Under the pieces are notes generated by a model that saw only the letters and a program-made list of their open reading frames with translations, ran no database searches and was not told where the DNA came from. Shown here one piece after another: positions 34,374 to 46,936 of a stretch of 64,000 nt of DNA. Origin of the DNA: Apostichopus japonicus (Eukaryota; Echinodermata; Holothuroidea; Aspidochirotida; Stichopodidae); assembly GCF_037975245.1 (NCBI RefSeq), contig NC_092569.1, positions 5,884,501-5,948,500 on the forward strand. Reading direction: 5' to 3'. Made by a program: the position numbers and the translations under genes. How positions within the stretch are numbered: the stretch's first letter is position 1; every line of letters starts with the position of its first letter.

Positions 34374-34515
34374 GTAAGCCAGTTCGCCCCTGAACAACAA
34401 TTACAGAGAGATGGAGGAGATAATGTTTGTATGCACCATTATTTAATTATTTCTTTAAACTCTATTTCATTGAGGATGACTCGGTAAACCAGAGCTTATC
34501 TTCCACGAGGCCTTC

Positions 34516-36900
34516 AGTTACAAAGACAAAGACAAATACAAATTATTATAGTAAAATCAAACAATGAAATAAAATAAAATTGAAGACTGGCAGATTCACA
34601 AATAAAAGAGTAAATGAAAGGGTAAAACAAGAACAGGTAGATATACAGACAATAAGAGGAGTGGAAGAATAAACAACAGTAAATTTAAAACATACAAAAG
34701 GAAAGGAAAACAACGAAAATAAACAAAGCCCTGCTGCATAGTAATATATAAAAGGAGCATAGGAATGTAATGTTATGATAACTCTACTATATAGATTCTT
34801 ATATTGCTCATGTAGATAAATATAGATTAAATGTAAGGCTGTAGAAAACGTTAAAAACAATTTAAATAAGGAACTTCTCTGATACTTTAAGGTAAAATGT
34901 TCCACTGTGTTGCCTCAAGGTTTTCTATATGAAATTCTATTCTTCCACATATATAAAGCTGACGTTGACGCAGACCTTACGCTATGATTATAGATAGAAC
35001 TTGTAATAAAAGTTAACATATCTTTCATGTATGAACGGGTGTAACCATTGAGGGATTGTAATACCATCTAAAACCTTTTGTATTTTACGCGTTTGTCAAA
35101 TGTTTTCCATATAAATTTGTCGAACAGGTCAGTAGATCTATCGTCATATGATGCATCTTGTATAATTCTAGCAGCACTCTTTTAAAGTGTCTCTATTCTG
35201 TTCATATTTTGTTGAGAACATGATGCCCATATCATGTTACAATAATCGACGAAAGGTACAATGTACCCATTGAAATATAGTACTCTTGTACGAAGGTCAA
35301 TTAATTTTTTGATTGTTCTTAATAAAGCTATTTACTACTGACAATATTACAAACATAATCAACTTTTTTTTCACCAAGTCAAATTTGAGTCTATACTTTA
35401 GCCCCTAGTAGTTTCTCTAATTGAGTATTCTCCAGCCGACTTCCATTCGTTCACACATTTAAGACGTTTTCATTATAGATATATGGGTATTTCCACATCT
35501 GCTTTTAACATATAAGCAAACATTTTGTTTTGTCGGAGTTGATGATCATTTTATTATCACAACACTACTTACTTATATTCTTAGAATCTTCATTCAATTT
35601 AAAAGTGAGCTCTTCTGCGCTTTTACCGTTTACATGAACAGTAGTGTCATCGGCATATACATATCAGCAGAACAGTGGAATAGACATAAATCAGAATCAT
35701 TAATGTAAATGGGAAACATTAAAGGACCAATAACTAATCCCTAAGGAACACCACTGCACATTGGCATGTGATTTGAGTATGTCCCATGACATACACACAT
35801 TGTTTTTTATTGGTTAAATACGAATGGAACCACCGTTTCAATATATTTATATGAGGCTTTATGTAAATGTTTTTCCAGAATTTTGGATACAACCGGTAAT
35901 ATGGAAATAGATCTATAATTGCTCATATCGAGAAGCGATTTTTAAAATTTGGCTAATTTCAAGCTGGATGAAATAGAAATAGCATTTTGAAAATAATTCC
36001 TGTTATAATGTCGAACAATGGCTGATGTTTTGTTTCTCCAGAACCGATATACCTCTGGTTCTGTTTTCTTTGCATATTTGTTTTCGTAATCGCTGATTCT
36101 ATTTCTTCATTAAACCATACTGTCTGGTTGGAATGTTCATTTAACTTTATGGCTATTTTTTGTATATTGACTGTGCTTATTAACAATGCTGCGAGGGCCT
36201 CATCTTGGTCATTTTCTAGAAAAACGTTCTTCCAGTTGCAGCAACTAAGATCTCGTAGAAAAGCTTCTTTGTTAATGTAATTAACATTTCGGCACGTCAT
36301 GAGGATGTGATTATTATTAGTTTATTACGTTCACGTTTTTGTTCATACCGGCAAGTAAAATAAACAGGTAAATGATTCTTATTTGAGGAACATTAATATT
36401 ATCAATTATCTCCTTGTTTGTAGTTTAGACATGATCTGTTAAGGTGGTAGAATTTTCCGTCCCTTTAGTTGGGCACTTTACAAGTTGATTCAGACTAAAA
36501 TGACAAAACATTATTCCAACTGGTGTTATCTCCATTTCACATGTAAATATTGAAGTCACGTAGAATAACTGTATCTTTTCAATCTGTGTACGAGTTTATC
36601 CAGTCAATGTTTGCACTAGGTGGTCGGTAAGTTACACATAACAGTATGCTCTTTCAGTTAGGTGGCTTAGTTAAAGCCGCCGGTTGCGTTTACAACTTAG
36701 TCTCTTAACCTCTTAAAAGAAAGATCAGTAACATGTGCATTCTTGTCCATGCATGCAGAACATTTTTATGTAAACTGCATACGGCTAATTACCAATAAAT
36801 CGGGCATAAAATCACTTAAGGTTTCGAATCACATCCGTACTTTTGTCTGGTTTATTTTTGATTGTCGTAATGTTTGAAAGAATTTGCTGTCGTCATCGAT
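34516..36900 (-). mobile_element. Decayed LINE, unit 2, reverse orientation
   Basis: Same insertion as at 21,715-24,310, with the same stop in the GVPQG motif (CTA at 35,741-35,743 on +) and YADDTTV retained. About 210 bp (RT region, unit 1 23,036-23,248) is deleted. The 113-codon frame at 35,959-36,300 on the minus strand covers the endonuclease-RT linker (WFNEEIESAITKTNMQRKQN). Confidence 0.85.
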
Positions 36901-37827
36901 TAGTTGTTAGGGGACGAAAAAAGAAGGATTAACCGTCCTCCATACTATCAGCCAATGGAACTTACTCGGCTGACCTATACAGTTGTCGGTCGTGATATTT
37001 TATAGGTCGTTTTGTTTTGTCACATTGGTCTATACTGGAAGACAAGTTACTAATACTAAAGAAAACGGCATGGTGGAAATGACTAATCATTTAGACCAGA
37101 ACACCATAAATCTCGGCTTTATTGCAGGGAACCAGGATAACTGAATACCCAGTTCGTGTAATATATGAACATATGCGTATACTTGGCGAGGACAACCTTT
37201 CTTCGGCTACTTCTGCAGCTAGCTACACATGAGTAAGTCTCTAAATTCATGAAATACGGGAGTAAATAGTATGAAACTGCTTAAGTCATTGACGTTGTCA
37301 AGTAGAGAAACGAAGTGAGACACTCACTCACGGCAAACGAGGCTGCAGAGAAACTTCCCTTACCGTTAATTTATTGAGGTATACGAGGCACAGTATGTAC
37401 AAAAGTACACGTGCAACGAGTTTTGACAACTTGACCTGAATAAGAAATATGTACTCATGTCTCAGGTAGAGGTCCACGAAACGTTTATTAAGAGGCAAGG
37501 AACGGAAGCGGAAGATAAAGCAACTAGACGAAAATAAGTCCATATAGTTGTATTTATATTACAGAGGATGTTGTTGGGCGACAGATGGCAGCCGTTATGC
37601 CCAAAATGTTTGACTTTGGTGGTTCTAACGTTTCCATTTTCAGTTTTTGTGATGAAAAAGTTTCCTTTTTTGAGAAATTATGGCAACTTTCAAAAGAAGA
37701 TGACCTGTTATCGAAAAGTAATATAATAGTGCCATTTTGTTGAAAAAACATTCAAATATGGAACTTGCAACTTGCAGTACAGAAGGCGTTTCTTCAGGAA
37801 GTTAATTGAGGTAATTTTGCAGGTCGT

Positions 37828-38107
37828 ATGACGTCAGTAGAGGGACCATTTCAGCCAAAGCCGACTCCCCGATTTTTACTATTGCGGCGTCATACAGTTT
37901 ACTACGTACAGTTTACTACACCACACACTCCTCATCGACTGAAAAAGTCTTCTCCCGAATCTTCCGATGGGCCTACCTCTCAGAACATTCGTAAGCTTTG
38001 ACGAAAATTATTTTCTTGAGGAAGAAGAGGAGGAAATAGTTTCCGAGGGTAATGAAGATATCGGTTTCTTTCCCTATCAATTTGAGCCACTTGCAGAAGG
38101 ATTGTAA
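37828..38107 (+). pseudogene. PYQFEP relic, unit 2, frameshifted
   Basis: Collinear with 26,036-26,317, but GGGCCTTCACC is GGGCCTACC, a 2-bp loss that breaks the frame upstream of the acidic run and PYQFEP. Confidence 0.5.
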
Positions 38108-38586
38108 AACGATTCCGAAGTGACGCGTCGCTGCCGATGGAAGTCCCCGAGCAGAACGGTTGGACTATCCTGAACCAAAACTGGTCGTTTGAGCATAAAC
38201 AAAACCACCGTTATTAAGACAATAAATGATATAAATTGATTCGAATGTTGATGATCCAGCTACTTAACGTCGTAGCAAAGCTTCTAGAATTGTGGTACTT
38301 ACAGTGTGAGGAAATTTTGACATTTTGTAAAGTGCAAGTGCAACCCTATAGTACTAGTAGTGGTAACATGGGTTCTAGACCTAACTAATAGACGTTGTAT
38401 AACAGGCTAGCCCATGTAATTGTATCTTCCAACTGTTACGTTAAAATCATAACACAACGCCAGTTTTACCACAAAAGTAAAATTGAAGATCTAGTATTGA
38501 TTGTTCTAAATCCAACTGTCTTTAAATTTTGTGCAAAATACCAGGTAACCAATAACACAAATTGTCATTTGCTGCATCAAGGAGGC

Positions 38587-38778
38587 CTAGGCTGTGGTCA
38601 TAAGAAGAAATTTGGCAATAGTATAGGCCCACAGGCACTCGTAACGTTGTGTATGTTTAGTGTTTTGAACGAATCGTGTCAACATTCTTTGATTTCTGTC
38701 ATCTTTTGGAAAAGCGTGCAGGTGAAATCCGCCTTTACGTGTGGTGGAGCAACCTGCATCCACACATCGGCTCGGCAT
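38587..38778 (-). pseudogene. THAP N-terminal relic, unit 2
   Basis: MPSRCVDAGC start and FHLHAFPKDDRN are retained, but the near-invariant THAP Trp is Leu (RMLTRFVQ versus RMWTRFVQ in unit 1). That fits neutral decay. Confidence 0.65.
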
Positions 38779-39676
38779 ATTGAACAGTTACGAGATAAAT
38801 TTACGTGAAAAAATTCCAAACAACAAATCTCCATTACTACAGAGCACTGCATCAGTGTAATATTGTGTTTTCACAGACGTTTAAAAATGAAAAAAAAAAC
38901 GTCCCGGAAGTGAGCTGCGTTCCTCGACTGGCGTCACGCCGCATTACCGTATATACAACAATGTTTAGAAAGTGTTATTACCCTCGAATTTTTGATCGTT
39001 TATTCCTCGAGGATGCATGTTTCGTTTGACCCATTATGGGTATCATTGGAAAGCTACTAGTGTATAAAAAACGATGATTCATATAAATCTGTCCATTCCT
39101 CCCCCTCTTTAAAAATAACCTTCCTGTTGTGGCCTGTTGTAAGACATTCATAATTAACTAAAAATATAAGAATACTGCAAAACGGATCCAAATAGCAAAA
39201 ACTTCTGGGAAAAGTAACCGAAAATTAACGTTGATAAAGTAACTGTTGATGTCGGTCTGGTGAAGGTCACCTAGAACAATAAGAATTTCATAGTTCTTGG
39301 AATTGATCCTACTATGAGAAAACTGCCTTGGCTAGTGGCTTCATTATATGAATGAGGTCATTTAAGGGACCTGTTCACGAGAAACGGACTAAATTTAGTT
39401 GATAGAGTCAAAGTTGTAGTATTGTTCGCATCTGGCAAAACAGTTACCCTGTAGAAAGAATGCATCAGTGTATTTGTTCAATGACCATGAAATACCTTTC
39501 AGCTAACCGTAACTTTCCTTTCAACCCTTTATATACTTTTACAGACTACGTATATACCATATACTAATTAGTAGTATATGCTATGTGTTACGTTAGACTT
39601 TTCTACATTAAAAATTTCTTGAAAGTCTCATCGAATGAAGAAAGATTGCCAGATATCAGCGGCCAAATAAATTACA

Positions 39677-42600
39677 ATGGCTCATCAGTCGACCAATGTT
39701 AGTATGGACGATTTGAGGATCGATGGTATGGAGATTCCCTACAACCATGCTGCCAAAGTATTAATATATAGTAACTACGTTGTTGCGGCCTTAGGGATCC
39801 CAGGTAACACACTTGTCATTCTTGCCGTTGTCTTGTCCAAACGAGTTCGGAATATTTCTACTGCCTTTATAGTCAACTTGGCTATAGCTGATCTACTCAC
39901 GTGTTGTGTAGCGCCGATAATTGCCTTGGTTCAAGATTACGTTTATTACGACTCGATTCTGGAACCAGTTTGTCAGGCCATTCTTGTCGTGGTACACTCT
40001 TGCATTGGTGCGAGTATATACACTTTAGCTGCGATCGCCGTCAACCGTTTCTTTGTGATAATTTCTTCCAGACAACTATATGAAGAGATATATCAGTCCA
40101 AATACGTCGCCGTACAGATCGTCGTTATCTGGATTATCCCGATATCGGTAGCAGCGCTGCCTTCATTCGTCTTTGGCATTGGACAGCAGGGGTACGATTT
40201 CGTTCTTCATACATGTGCTCCAGTAAAGGACCATCCGACTACCGTCGTTTTTAACGATATTCTGACTTTCGTACTCTATCCAATTCCATTGACGACGATC
40301 ATTTTCTGCTACGTTGGAATCCTGGTAAAAGTTATAATTCACAATAGGAAACTTGCTGAGCATGGTGTAACTAGAACCTCCGGGAATCCATCGAATGAAA
40401 ATAAACAAACTAGGTAAATATGAATTATTTTAACTGAATGTTTATGAAGGAATATGTCTTTTCTTTAACGCATTTTCAAATTATTATCCCCAGAATAATA
40501 GTACAGAATAATGGCACGATATCTTTGATTTTTGTTAGTGTCTATCCGCTTAAATTACTTAGACCGTTCCACGTCGATTTCTTTGTCATTATAAAGTGCT
40601 GTGAACAGACGGTTGTGCAGGTGAGAGGTACATTATTTCTGATCGACACAACTCATAAACGGTCACATCACGGAAGTATCACGTTGAAGATTAATAGGTT
40701 CTAACTCGAAAATTCGTTCTTATATCGTTGCCTCCGCTTTATCTTGGTTATATGTCATGGACCATTTGTCAAAGGTGTGAATATGGAGGGAAAATACGAA
40801 ACTGCTTGGGACCACAGTAAAATATTGAAATGCACTGTTATCGACCAGACGACGCGACGCTGGGCGGTAAATACGACGATGGGAATATGCGAAAACTATA
40901 GCATAATATTTGCCGATATATATAAAGTCTAAATGTGCACGACAAGTGTCGGGTCAGGAAAAAGCCGTGCAGATCACAATCAATCGTGACGTACTCCTGA
41001 CGATGATCACACAGTCACAGTCTCGCTGTATAAGGGGACTGGGATTGAGAGCAGATCAATCGTGTCGTTGTTTGGTTTGCATGTCCAGGTTCTTTTTTGG
41101 TTTGCGTTTGTTGAAAAAGTACAAACAGCTGTATTTTCTTCTTGTGGCCACCATTGCTTGGTCTCGCACAGCCTCCCCCCCCCCCCCTCACCCACTTCTC
41201 TGTCTCACGCACAGACGGAAATACATAGTGACTGAGTAAGCGTATAAGCAGTATGTTCATTATAAAACAGCAAAGAACGTGTTGTATAAATACAGCTAAC
41301 TAAAAATACTAAACATAAGGCCTACATAAAATATTAATCAATAAAACAGATTTAATACCGCTTTTAAGAGCGAATAGAAAGTATACTAATTTGATTAGGT
41401 CCATTATAAACTCATTTTAATTAAAATACTAGAGTCTAATTTGTAAAACAATTGTCATTAAATGTTGTATTTATTGCATTTTCCATATCATTTCAGTGTT
41501 TCAGTTCTTCGGGTAATTTCTTTTAGAAGAGTTACTCCCAACTGTGGTTTTATAACATTCTTTCGCAATTGCGAGTATATATTTTTCGCATTCTGATCAA
41601 TATTTCCTTGAGAAAAAAACAACAACATTAGTTTCCTTACCAAAAAGAGTGTCAAAACAAACTTTTTTTTCGATGCTACTAAACTGATACTGCAGTACCT
41701 GGACAACACAGTCGACTTGGGAACGAATAACCTAATGACGAAAAAAATCAAATCTAACTTTATATTTGCTCTTTACATCTAATTTATGCTTATATGATAG
41801 GATTTTGGAAATTAATTGTCAAAATGATAATGTGAATAATTTCATCTACAAGGATGAAGCATTTAAGACACAGAGTACAATCATTTTTAGAAATATGTAT
41901 ACATTATGCGAATCGCAATTGAAAATAACTGGGAGAGAAGTACCAGTTCCTGAAGCCAGATCAGTACAATTCGGGTAAGAGCGGGCAAGGGTAACAATCT
42001 TTTTTATGTACTTACAATCATTATATTTGAATTCTAGTCAAATGAAATTACAGACGGGGTTTTCTTCTAAATCGAATATTAAAATTGGCGTTCCTCAAGG
42101 GGGTCCTCTATCGGCTCTACTTTTCACCATTTACATGGATGAGATACGCTCAAGTTCCAAATGCAATGTAATTAAGTATGCAGATGATACTGCTGTTTCC
42201 TGCAGAATCAGTAAAAGCACACACAGTAAAGATCAAGACGATTATCAGTACTTTATTTCTAGAATTGTTACCTTATTTGAGCAGAAGAATCTTGTTTTTA
42301 AATCAAAGAAATCTTGTTTGAAAATATAGATGTTAAGCACAAAGGTTTAATGAATGTTAAAGTACAGAGAACTATAATTCAGGGCTCGTGCTTTGAACGT
42401 ACCTCTTGTACTATATATCTAGGAGGGTGCATACACGATAAGTTAACTTTTACAAATCATATCTCGAAAATGGTAGCTAAAGTATATTATATTGTTTCGA
42501 CATTAGCATTCACTGTCCCATACTTTTCCAGTGATACAATAGAAAGGGTGTTCGCGGCGTCTGTCTTGCTCATCCTTGTATATGCGGTTCCAGTTTGGTA

Positions 42601-43697
42601 TCATTTTGTACACGTTGAAGATATGAGAAGAATAAGAAGTTTCCCTAAATTTTGCTACAAAATTTCAGGCTTAATTATGAGAATCTTGTATATAGAGTCA
42701 ATGAATCTGCTAGGAATGAATTTGTAAGATTTGTCAAAAATATTCAAACTACTAACGAACACCCTCTACATTCCAAGCTCAACTCTCTGTGCAATAAAAG
42801 AAATTATAATTTGAGAAATCCAAATATCACGCCATTTTTTAGAATTATACTCTTTAAGGACCCATTTATTTACAGAATAGCCCTTTTTGTACAAAGCTGC
42901 TCCTTTATTGATCAGATCCTTTATTGTAACTATTTGATGATGTTTTAGAATTTTTACTCTTTAAGAACTCGTTAATTTCAGAGCAGCCCCTTTTTGTAAA
43001 CTGGTAAAGACAGCTTCTTAGATCCTTTGTTGTAGCTTTTTGATAATTTTGATAACTTTTGTAACGCTTTTTATCGTTCATTATTATCTTAATCTCAAAA
43101 ACTTTTATATGTCTTAACCTGTAGTTTTGATGTTCTGTATATTGTTATAGATTTATCCTATTTATAAATTTCTCTGTAAATTTATACTGGAATAAAGAAA
43201 TGAATAAGAATGAATACATATGTGTGATTGCGTGTGTTTAAGATTGTCTGTATTGTGCAATAGCGCAACAATCACCTTATTTTTTTCAGTGATTCATAAA
43301 TACGATATACGAAATCCCTTCAACAACAAATATGATTCATTTTAAGTATTCTCTCTTTTTCAGGCATGAGATGGAAACAGAAAACACAGGCAGAAAGAAG
43401 TCGAGCTCTGTACGATTCACAACCATAGAGATACAGATTACAAAGAATCTATTCATCATTTTTCTCGCTTACATACTCTGCCTGACACCTCAATCCGCGT
43501 GTACGTTTTTCTCTTGCCGAATCGATGAGAATTATACGCGACACGTGGTTTTGTACAACAGTGTGGTCAACCCAGTCATCTATGGGTTAAAACATCCTCT
43601 CTTTAGACAAGTTTTCGTTTGTATCTTGAGGTGCCGTCGAGTTCCCGAACCGTCTTCGTTCCTTACAGCGTTGATGAGGAGATTCGAGAGATATTGA
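39677..43697 (+). CDS. Rhodopsin-class GPCR, copy 3, two exons with a retrotransposon in the intron
   Basis: Exon 1 39,677-40,413; exon 2 43,364-43,697; AG|GTAAAT...TTTTTCAG|G, 356 residues, in-frame TAA nine bases before ATG. Landmarks as in copy 1. Distinctive residues: IIALVQDYVYYDS in TM2/ECL1, F126 (NRFFVII), E137, V149, A160 and K243. It shares TM2-TM3 with copy 2 but the EEIYQ...QIVVIW segment and 5' flank with copy 4. Its exon 2 protein segment is identical to that of copy 4. The intronic insertion lies on the same strand, 1.6 kb after the donor, and leaves both splice sites untouched. Confidence 0.9.
40744..40932 (+). pseudogene. Intronic relic frame, copy 3
   Basis: Counterpart of 29,371-29,598: VICHGPFVKGVNMEGKYETA, WDHSKILKCTVIDQTTRRWA, NTTMG. 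A stop follows at 40,930. A further frame (TPDDDHTVTVSLYKGTGIES, then hydrophobic residues) continues in a different register downstream, best preserved in copy 4. Confidence 0.25.
42031..43210 (+). mobile_element. 5'-truncated LINE fragment inserted in the intron of copy 3
   Basis: The RT palm is plain: IGVPQGGPLSALLFTIYMDE (about 42,082-42,141) and IKYADDTAVSC (about 42,171-42,202). After a frameshift near 42,315-42,330 come the thumb (YLGGCIHDKLTFTNHISKM) and, after another shift near 42,700, the C-terminal tail (NEFVRFVKNIQ...RNYNLRNP). The element ends in an AATAAAGAAATGAATAAGAA tail. Introns 2 and 4 show the uninterrupted site (ATTTGA|ATACATATGTGTG), placing the ends at about 42,031 and 43,210 with only TGA as a possible duplication. 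It is a different LINE family from the reverse-oriented one in the units. Confidence 0.85.
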
Positions 43698-43873
43698 CAT
43701 ATGCACAATATGCACATGCATCAAGGGTCGTTATATTCTTCTTGTGTGCAATGTGCTATGTATATATTATCTATAGGATCACACCGTGTGCTGCTGCAGA
43801 TGACCCACTCCATCATATTTAGTTGGGTGTTAGTGCTTGGTCAGACAGCATACTGGTAGAACGAGTACAATAT

Positions 43874-44025
43874 CATGAGAACCGTGAGTACAAGTAGAAT
43901 ATATGTTGATATGAGTATGAGCACAAGAAGAATATCTGTTGGTATGAGTACATGTAGAATATATGTTGGTATGAATGCGAGTACAAGTAGTATGTTCCTT
44001 GGTATGAGTATATGTATACACGGTT
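43874..44025. repeat. Minisatellite array, unit 3 (shortest)
   Basis: About five units of the same 27/33-bp motif, roughly 150 bp. Confidence 0.9.
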
Positions 44026-44920
44026 CTTAGCAAGAGCAGGAGGGATGTTACATTAGTTCCTATACTACTTTGGAAGATGTCCCGAATATGAGCGCGCCGG
44101 GTACAAATCCGCAACTGACAAGGTAGGAGTACATGAAACTGTCATCGAATATGAATACCATTATATGAACTCGCTTCAAGTCTGATAGACAGCATGGTCA
44201 CGGTTACATCACTACACAGTGTTACCATATTCTAAATCGCTTGTGTGAAAATCTCATATAAATGCAATGTTTTTGTCGGTGCTGTTCAATGCAATTGTAT
44301 GCAACTTTACCGATGTACAATAGACGAAATTTCAGATTCCCAGCAAATAAAAACTTAAAAACAAAAGAATCCAATTAACTTTGAGTTTGAACCGTAAATA
44401 GCTGTATCCTTTGTGACAAAGTTTGTCACGAAAAGCTTTTGAATTCTTGTTTAGCCTCCTTTTTCATTTGAAATATTCTTTGTTCATCATACCGTGACAC
44501 TTTTGAAAGATTCTACATTACCCTTGGGGTGTTCTGAGGAATAAAGAAGTTTTAGATTCTACACGCTTTAGAATAACACAAAATATCTTTCATTTGATAC
44601 TTTTTATTTGCAATTTTTTCTCAGTGACGTGTTGTGAAGTTTAGTAGATAACACGGTATATCGACAATTTCACATTTTTTAAATCAAACTGTTAAGCAAG
44701 TTCAAGGTGAATGTGAAGTTAGTGGGACTTAACAAGTCAACGAATACAGTATCATTAAGTTGATATATTATCAAGTCAAGGGTTAACTATTTTGCTCCAT
44801 GGAGTGCGGTAGCGCAACAACTCAAGATATCATGAGCTAGTGTAACTTGAAGGCTCGATAAAATGCTTTGTTGTTTTCGATGAAATCGTAACCTTTGAAG
44901 TCATGCAGGCGGATGAGTGA
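44026..44920. other. Unit 3 block after minisatellite, no gene
   Basis: Collinear with 12,666-13,538; AATAAA at 44,540-44,545. A small insertion (CTCCATGGAGTGCGGTAGCG, about 44,797) is unique to this unit. Confidence 0.5.
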
Positions 44921-44986
44921 ATGTATGTGTGTGCGTGGAGGTGTGCGTGGGTGCGCAGGCGCGTGTGTGCGTGTGTATGTGTGGCG
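44921..44986. repeat. TG/GCG-rich microsatellite, unit 3
   Basis: About 65 bp of TGTGTGCGTGGAGGTGTGCG-type sequence, more interrupted than in units 1 and 2. Confidence 0.85.
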
Positions 44987-46673
44987 CCTTGCTTGTAAAC
45001 ACGATATCACAAGAAGGGAAGTTTGGACCAATCTCATATTTCTTGTGTTAGAGTACCTCATTAGGTAGAAGAAACCTATTGTTTTGGTGGGGTTCAAAGG
45101 TCATTTGGGGTCACCAGGGGTAAAATTGTGACAACATTTTTCCATAATCTACCGTATCTCCCACCGACCAGCCTATTACTTAACATGTGCGTTACGCCTC
45201 ATAAGAGCAGGAGAGGCTGTTGGCAAATGGAAAGTAGCTTATGGGCATCAGTAGAATTGAATCAAAACTCACGAACAAACTTCCATAGGCTATAGTGTGT
45301 CGCTTCGCTGCATACTTTTGCTACAAACATTGTGTTCAAAAAGGTGTACTCGTTGTACATACAGCGTTGCTATTGAAACGAACGATATCACTGAATCATC
45401 GATATTAAATATTTGCCTCCGTTGTTATAATTTTCCGTCGTATTTCGCAAATGTCGAGATTCAGTGCCAAATGAAAACTTCATGTTTGGATGTAGTTACG
45501 TTATGGAAATGTCTACGTGCCGTTTACGAAATTACTGTTGCCTATAGAGTTTATCAATGAACGATCTCAATGCAAATTAACTGTAAAATAACAATTTCGT
45601 AGAGGAAACGGTTTGGGCTTACGAAGTTTGTAATATGTTTTAAAGGCATTCATAAATATGTAGTGTTCAAATATTAATTTCTCAACCTTGCAATTTAAAA
45701 ATATTAACCGTCGATATCGCGACGGCTTGGTTTGGCACAGACAACCCCTGCACAGTAGAGTATATGCAGGTACACTACTAACAATAAGCATTGTTAAAAA
45801 TGTTACGTGTCAGAATACCATTACACTTAACTTGGCCAAACATCTTCAAAATTACTTCTTAAGGCCTTTCCTACATGCCATCAGTCATAATTCGCAAAAT
45901 ATACAACAATTTAAGGAGTTTTGAGACAACCTTGATATTATTGCTGCTAGGATTTTTAGCTAAGATTTCACCAAACACCATTTGCGATTGGAAGATAGAT
46001 CTGATAGATTTGATTTTCATTGCGTAAAAGATCGCTTTGATTTATGCAGTGTAAGGGAGTAATGGCGAGATTTTTCACGCACCAATCTGCAGCTAAAAGA
46101 CAAGGTTAATAACTTGGGAAATGTACGAATACCTACTGTAGCTGCCTATTCATGATTCTGTGATTGATGATTCTGTATGTGACATGTTTTACTTTGTTCA
46201 TCACTCAGTTTAAATTTCATACTGCACAGAAACTTATTATTATCCATGTGCAATTACGAAGCACACCATGTATCTGCACACGTAACCTTTGTTCCCTGAT
46301 GTTGTAGATCTGTACTTCGGAGACTTCAACATCAATCATAGTACCGAGTGAATTTTGCGTTTTCTCGATCATATTTTTAGTCACGGTCCCCAAATCGCGA
46401 GTAAATGTAAGCGGGCAAAGAATTTCGTCGAGTTGGCAACTCGAGAAAAATACACGAAACTGATGTGAAGTCTAGGTAAGCTAACAGAGTTAGTCTGAAT
46501 TTCGTCTCCTACTTACTTACATGGTATTCCAAGAGTTGTATAGTGGTTAGTTTGCAAATGAAATATAATAATTGAGTAGTCTCTGATAAGGATTAAGGCC
46601 GATTTAATCATTTGTACTATGTTTGCCACTTAATTGATGCGTAACAATAACAACGGCATGTATGCTGTAGCAG
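44987..46673. other. Unit 3 block with empty transposon site, no gene
   Basis: Collinear with 32,578-34,251. The uninterrupted CATTGTTAAAAATGTTACG site lies near 45,790. Confidence 0.55.
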
Positions 46674-46795
46674 ATATTGCTACCCGCCGGCTCCGTGATC
46701 GCGAAACAAGCGGCGCATTTCGAACCTCGGACAAAACTAGCACCTTCGACGCAGGCTCAGACCAAGTGCCGCAGAGGTTCCGAGCTGCTATGTTG
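46674..46795 (+). other. Exon-like island, unit 3
   Basis: Same 122-bp stretch with GTAGCAG acceptor and TTG|GTAAGCC donor. It encodes the same residues as unit 1 across the island. Confidence 0.3.
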
Positions 46796-46936
46796 GTAAG
46801 CCAGTTCGCCCCTGAACAACAATTACAGAAAGATGGAGGACATAATGTTTGTATGCACCATTATGTAATTATTTCTTTAAACTCTATTTCATTGAGGATG
46901 ACTCGGTAAACCAGAGCTTATCTTCCACGAGGCCTT

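Larger units (their letters stand above)
28181..39500 (+). repeat. Tandem segmental unit 2
   Basis: About 11.3 kb, collinear with unit 1 without the 6.16-kb transposon. Internal deletions relative to the others: about 0.21 kb inside the LINE (join at about 35,835) and about 0.47 kb in the terminal spacer (about 39,149). The shared dead LINE, TG tract and THAP/PYxFEP relics show that the whole block, not just the receptor, was amplified. Confidence 0.85.
40414..43363 (+). other. Intron of receptor copy 3 (2,950 bp)
   Basis: The longest of the four introns because of the LINE fragment at 42,031-43,210. It also carries the relic frame block (40,744-41,239) and a poly-C run near 41,177. Confidence 0.75.

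Noticed and set aside
34546-34905. 119-codon Phe/Leu-rich minus-strand frame (also 46,968-47,327)
   Set aside because: Lies in the AT-rich 3' end of the reverse LINE after the RT. Unit 1 does not keep it open; hydrophobicity reflects A/T content.
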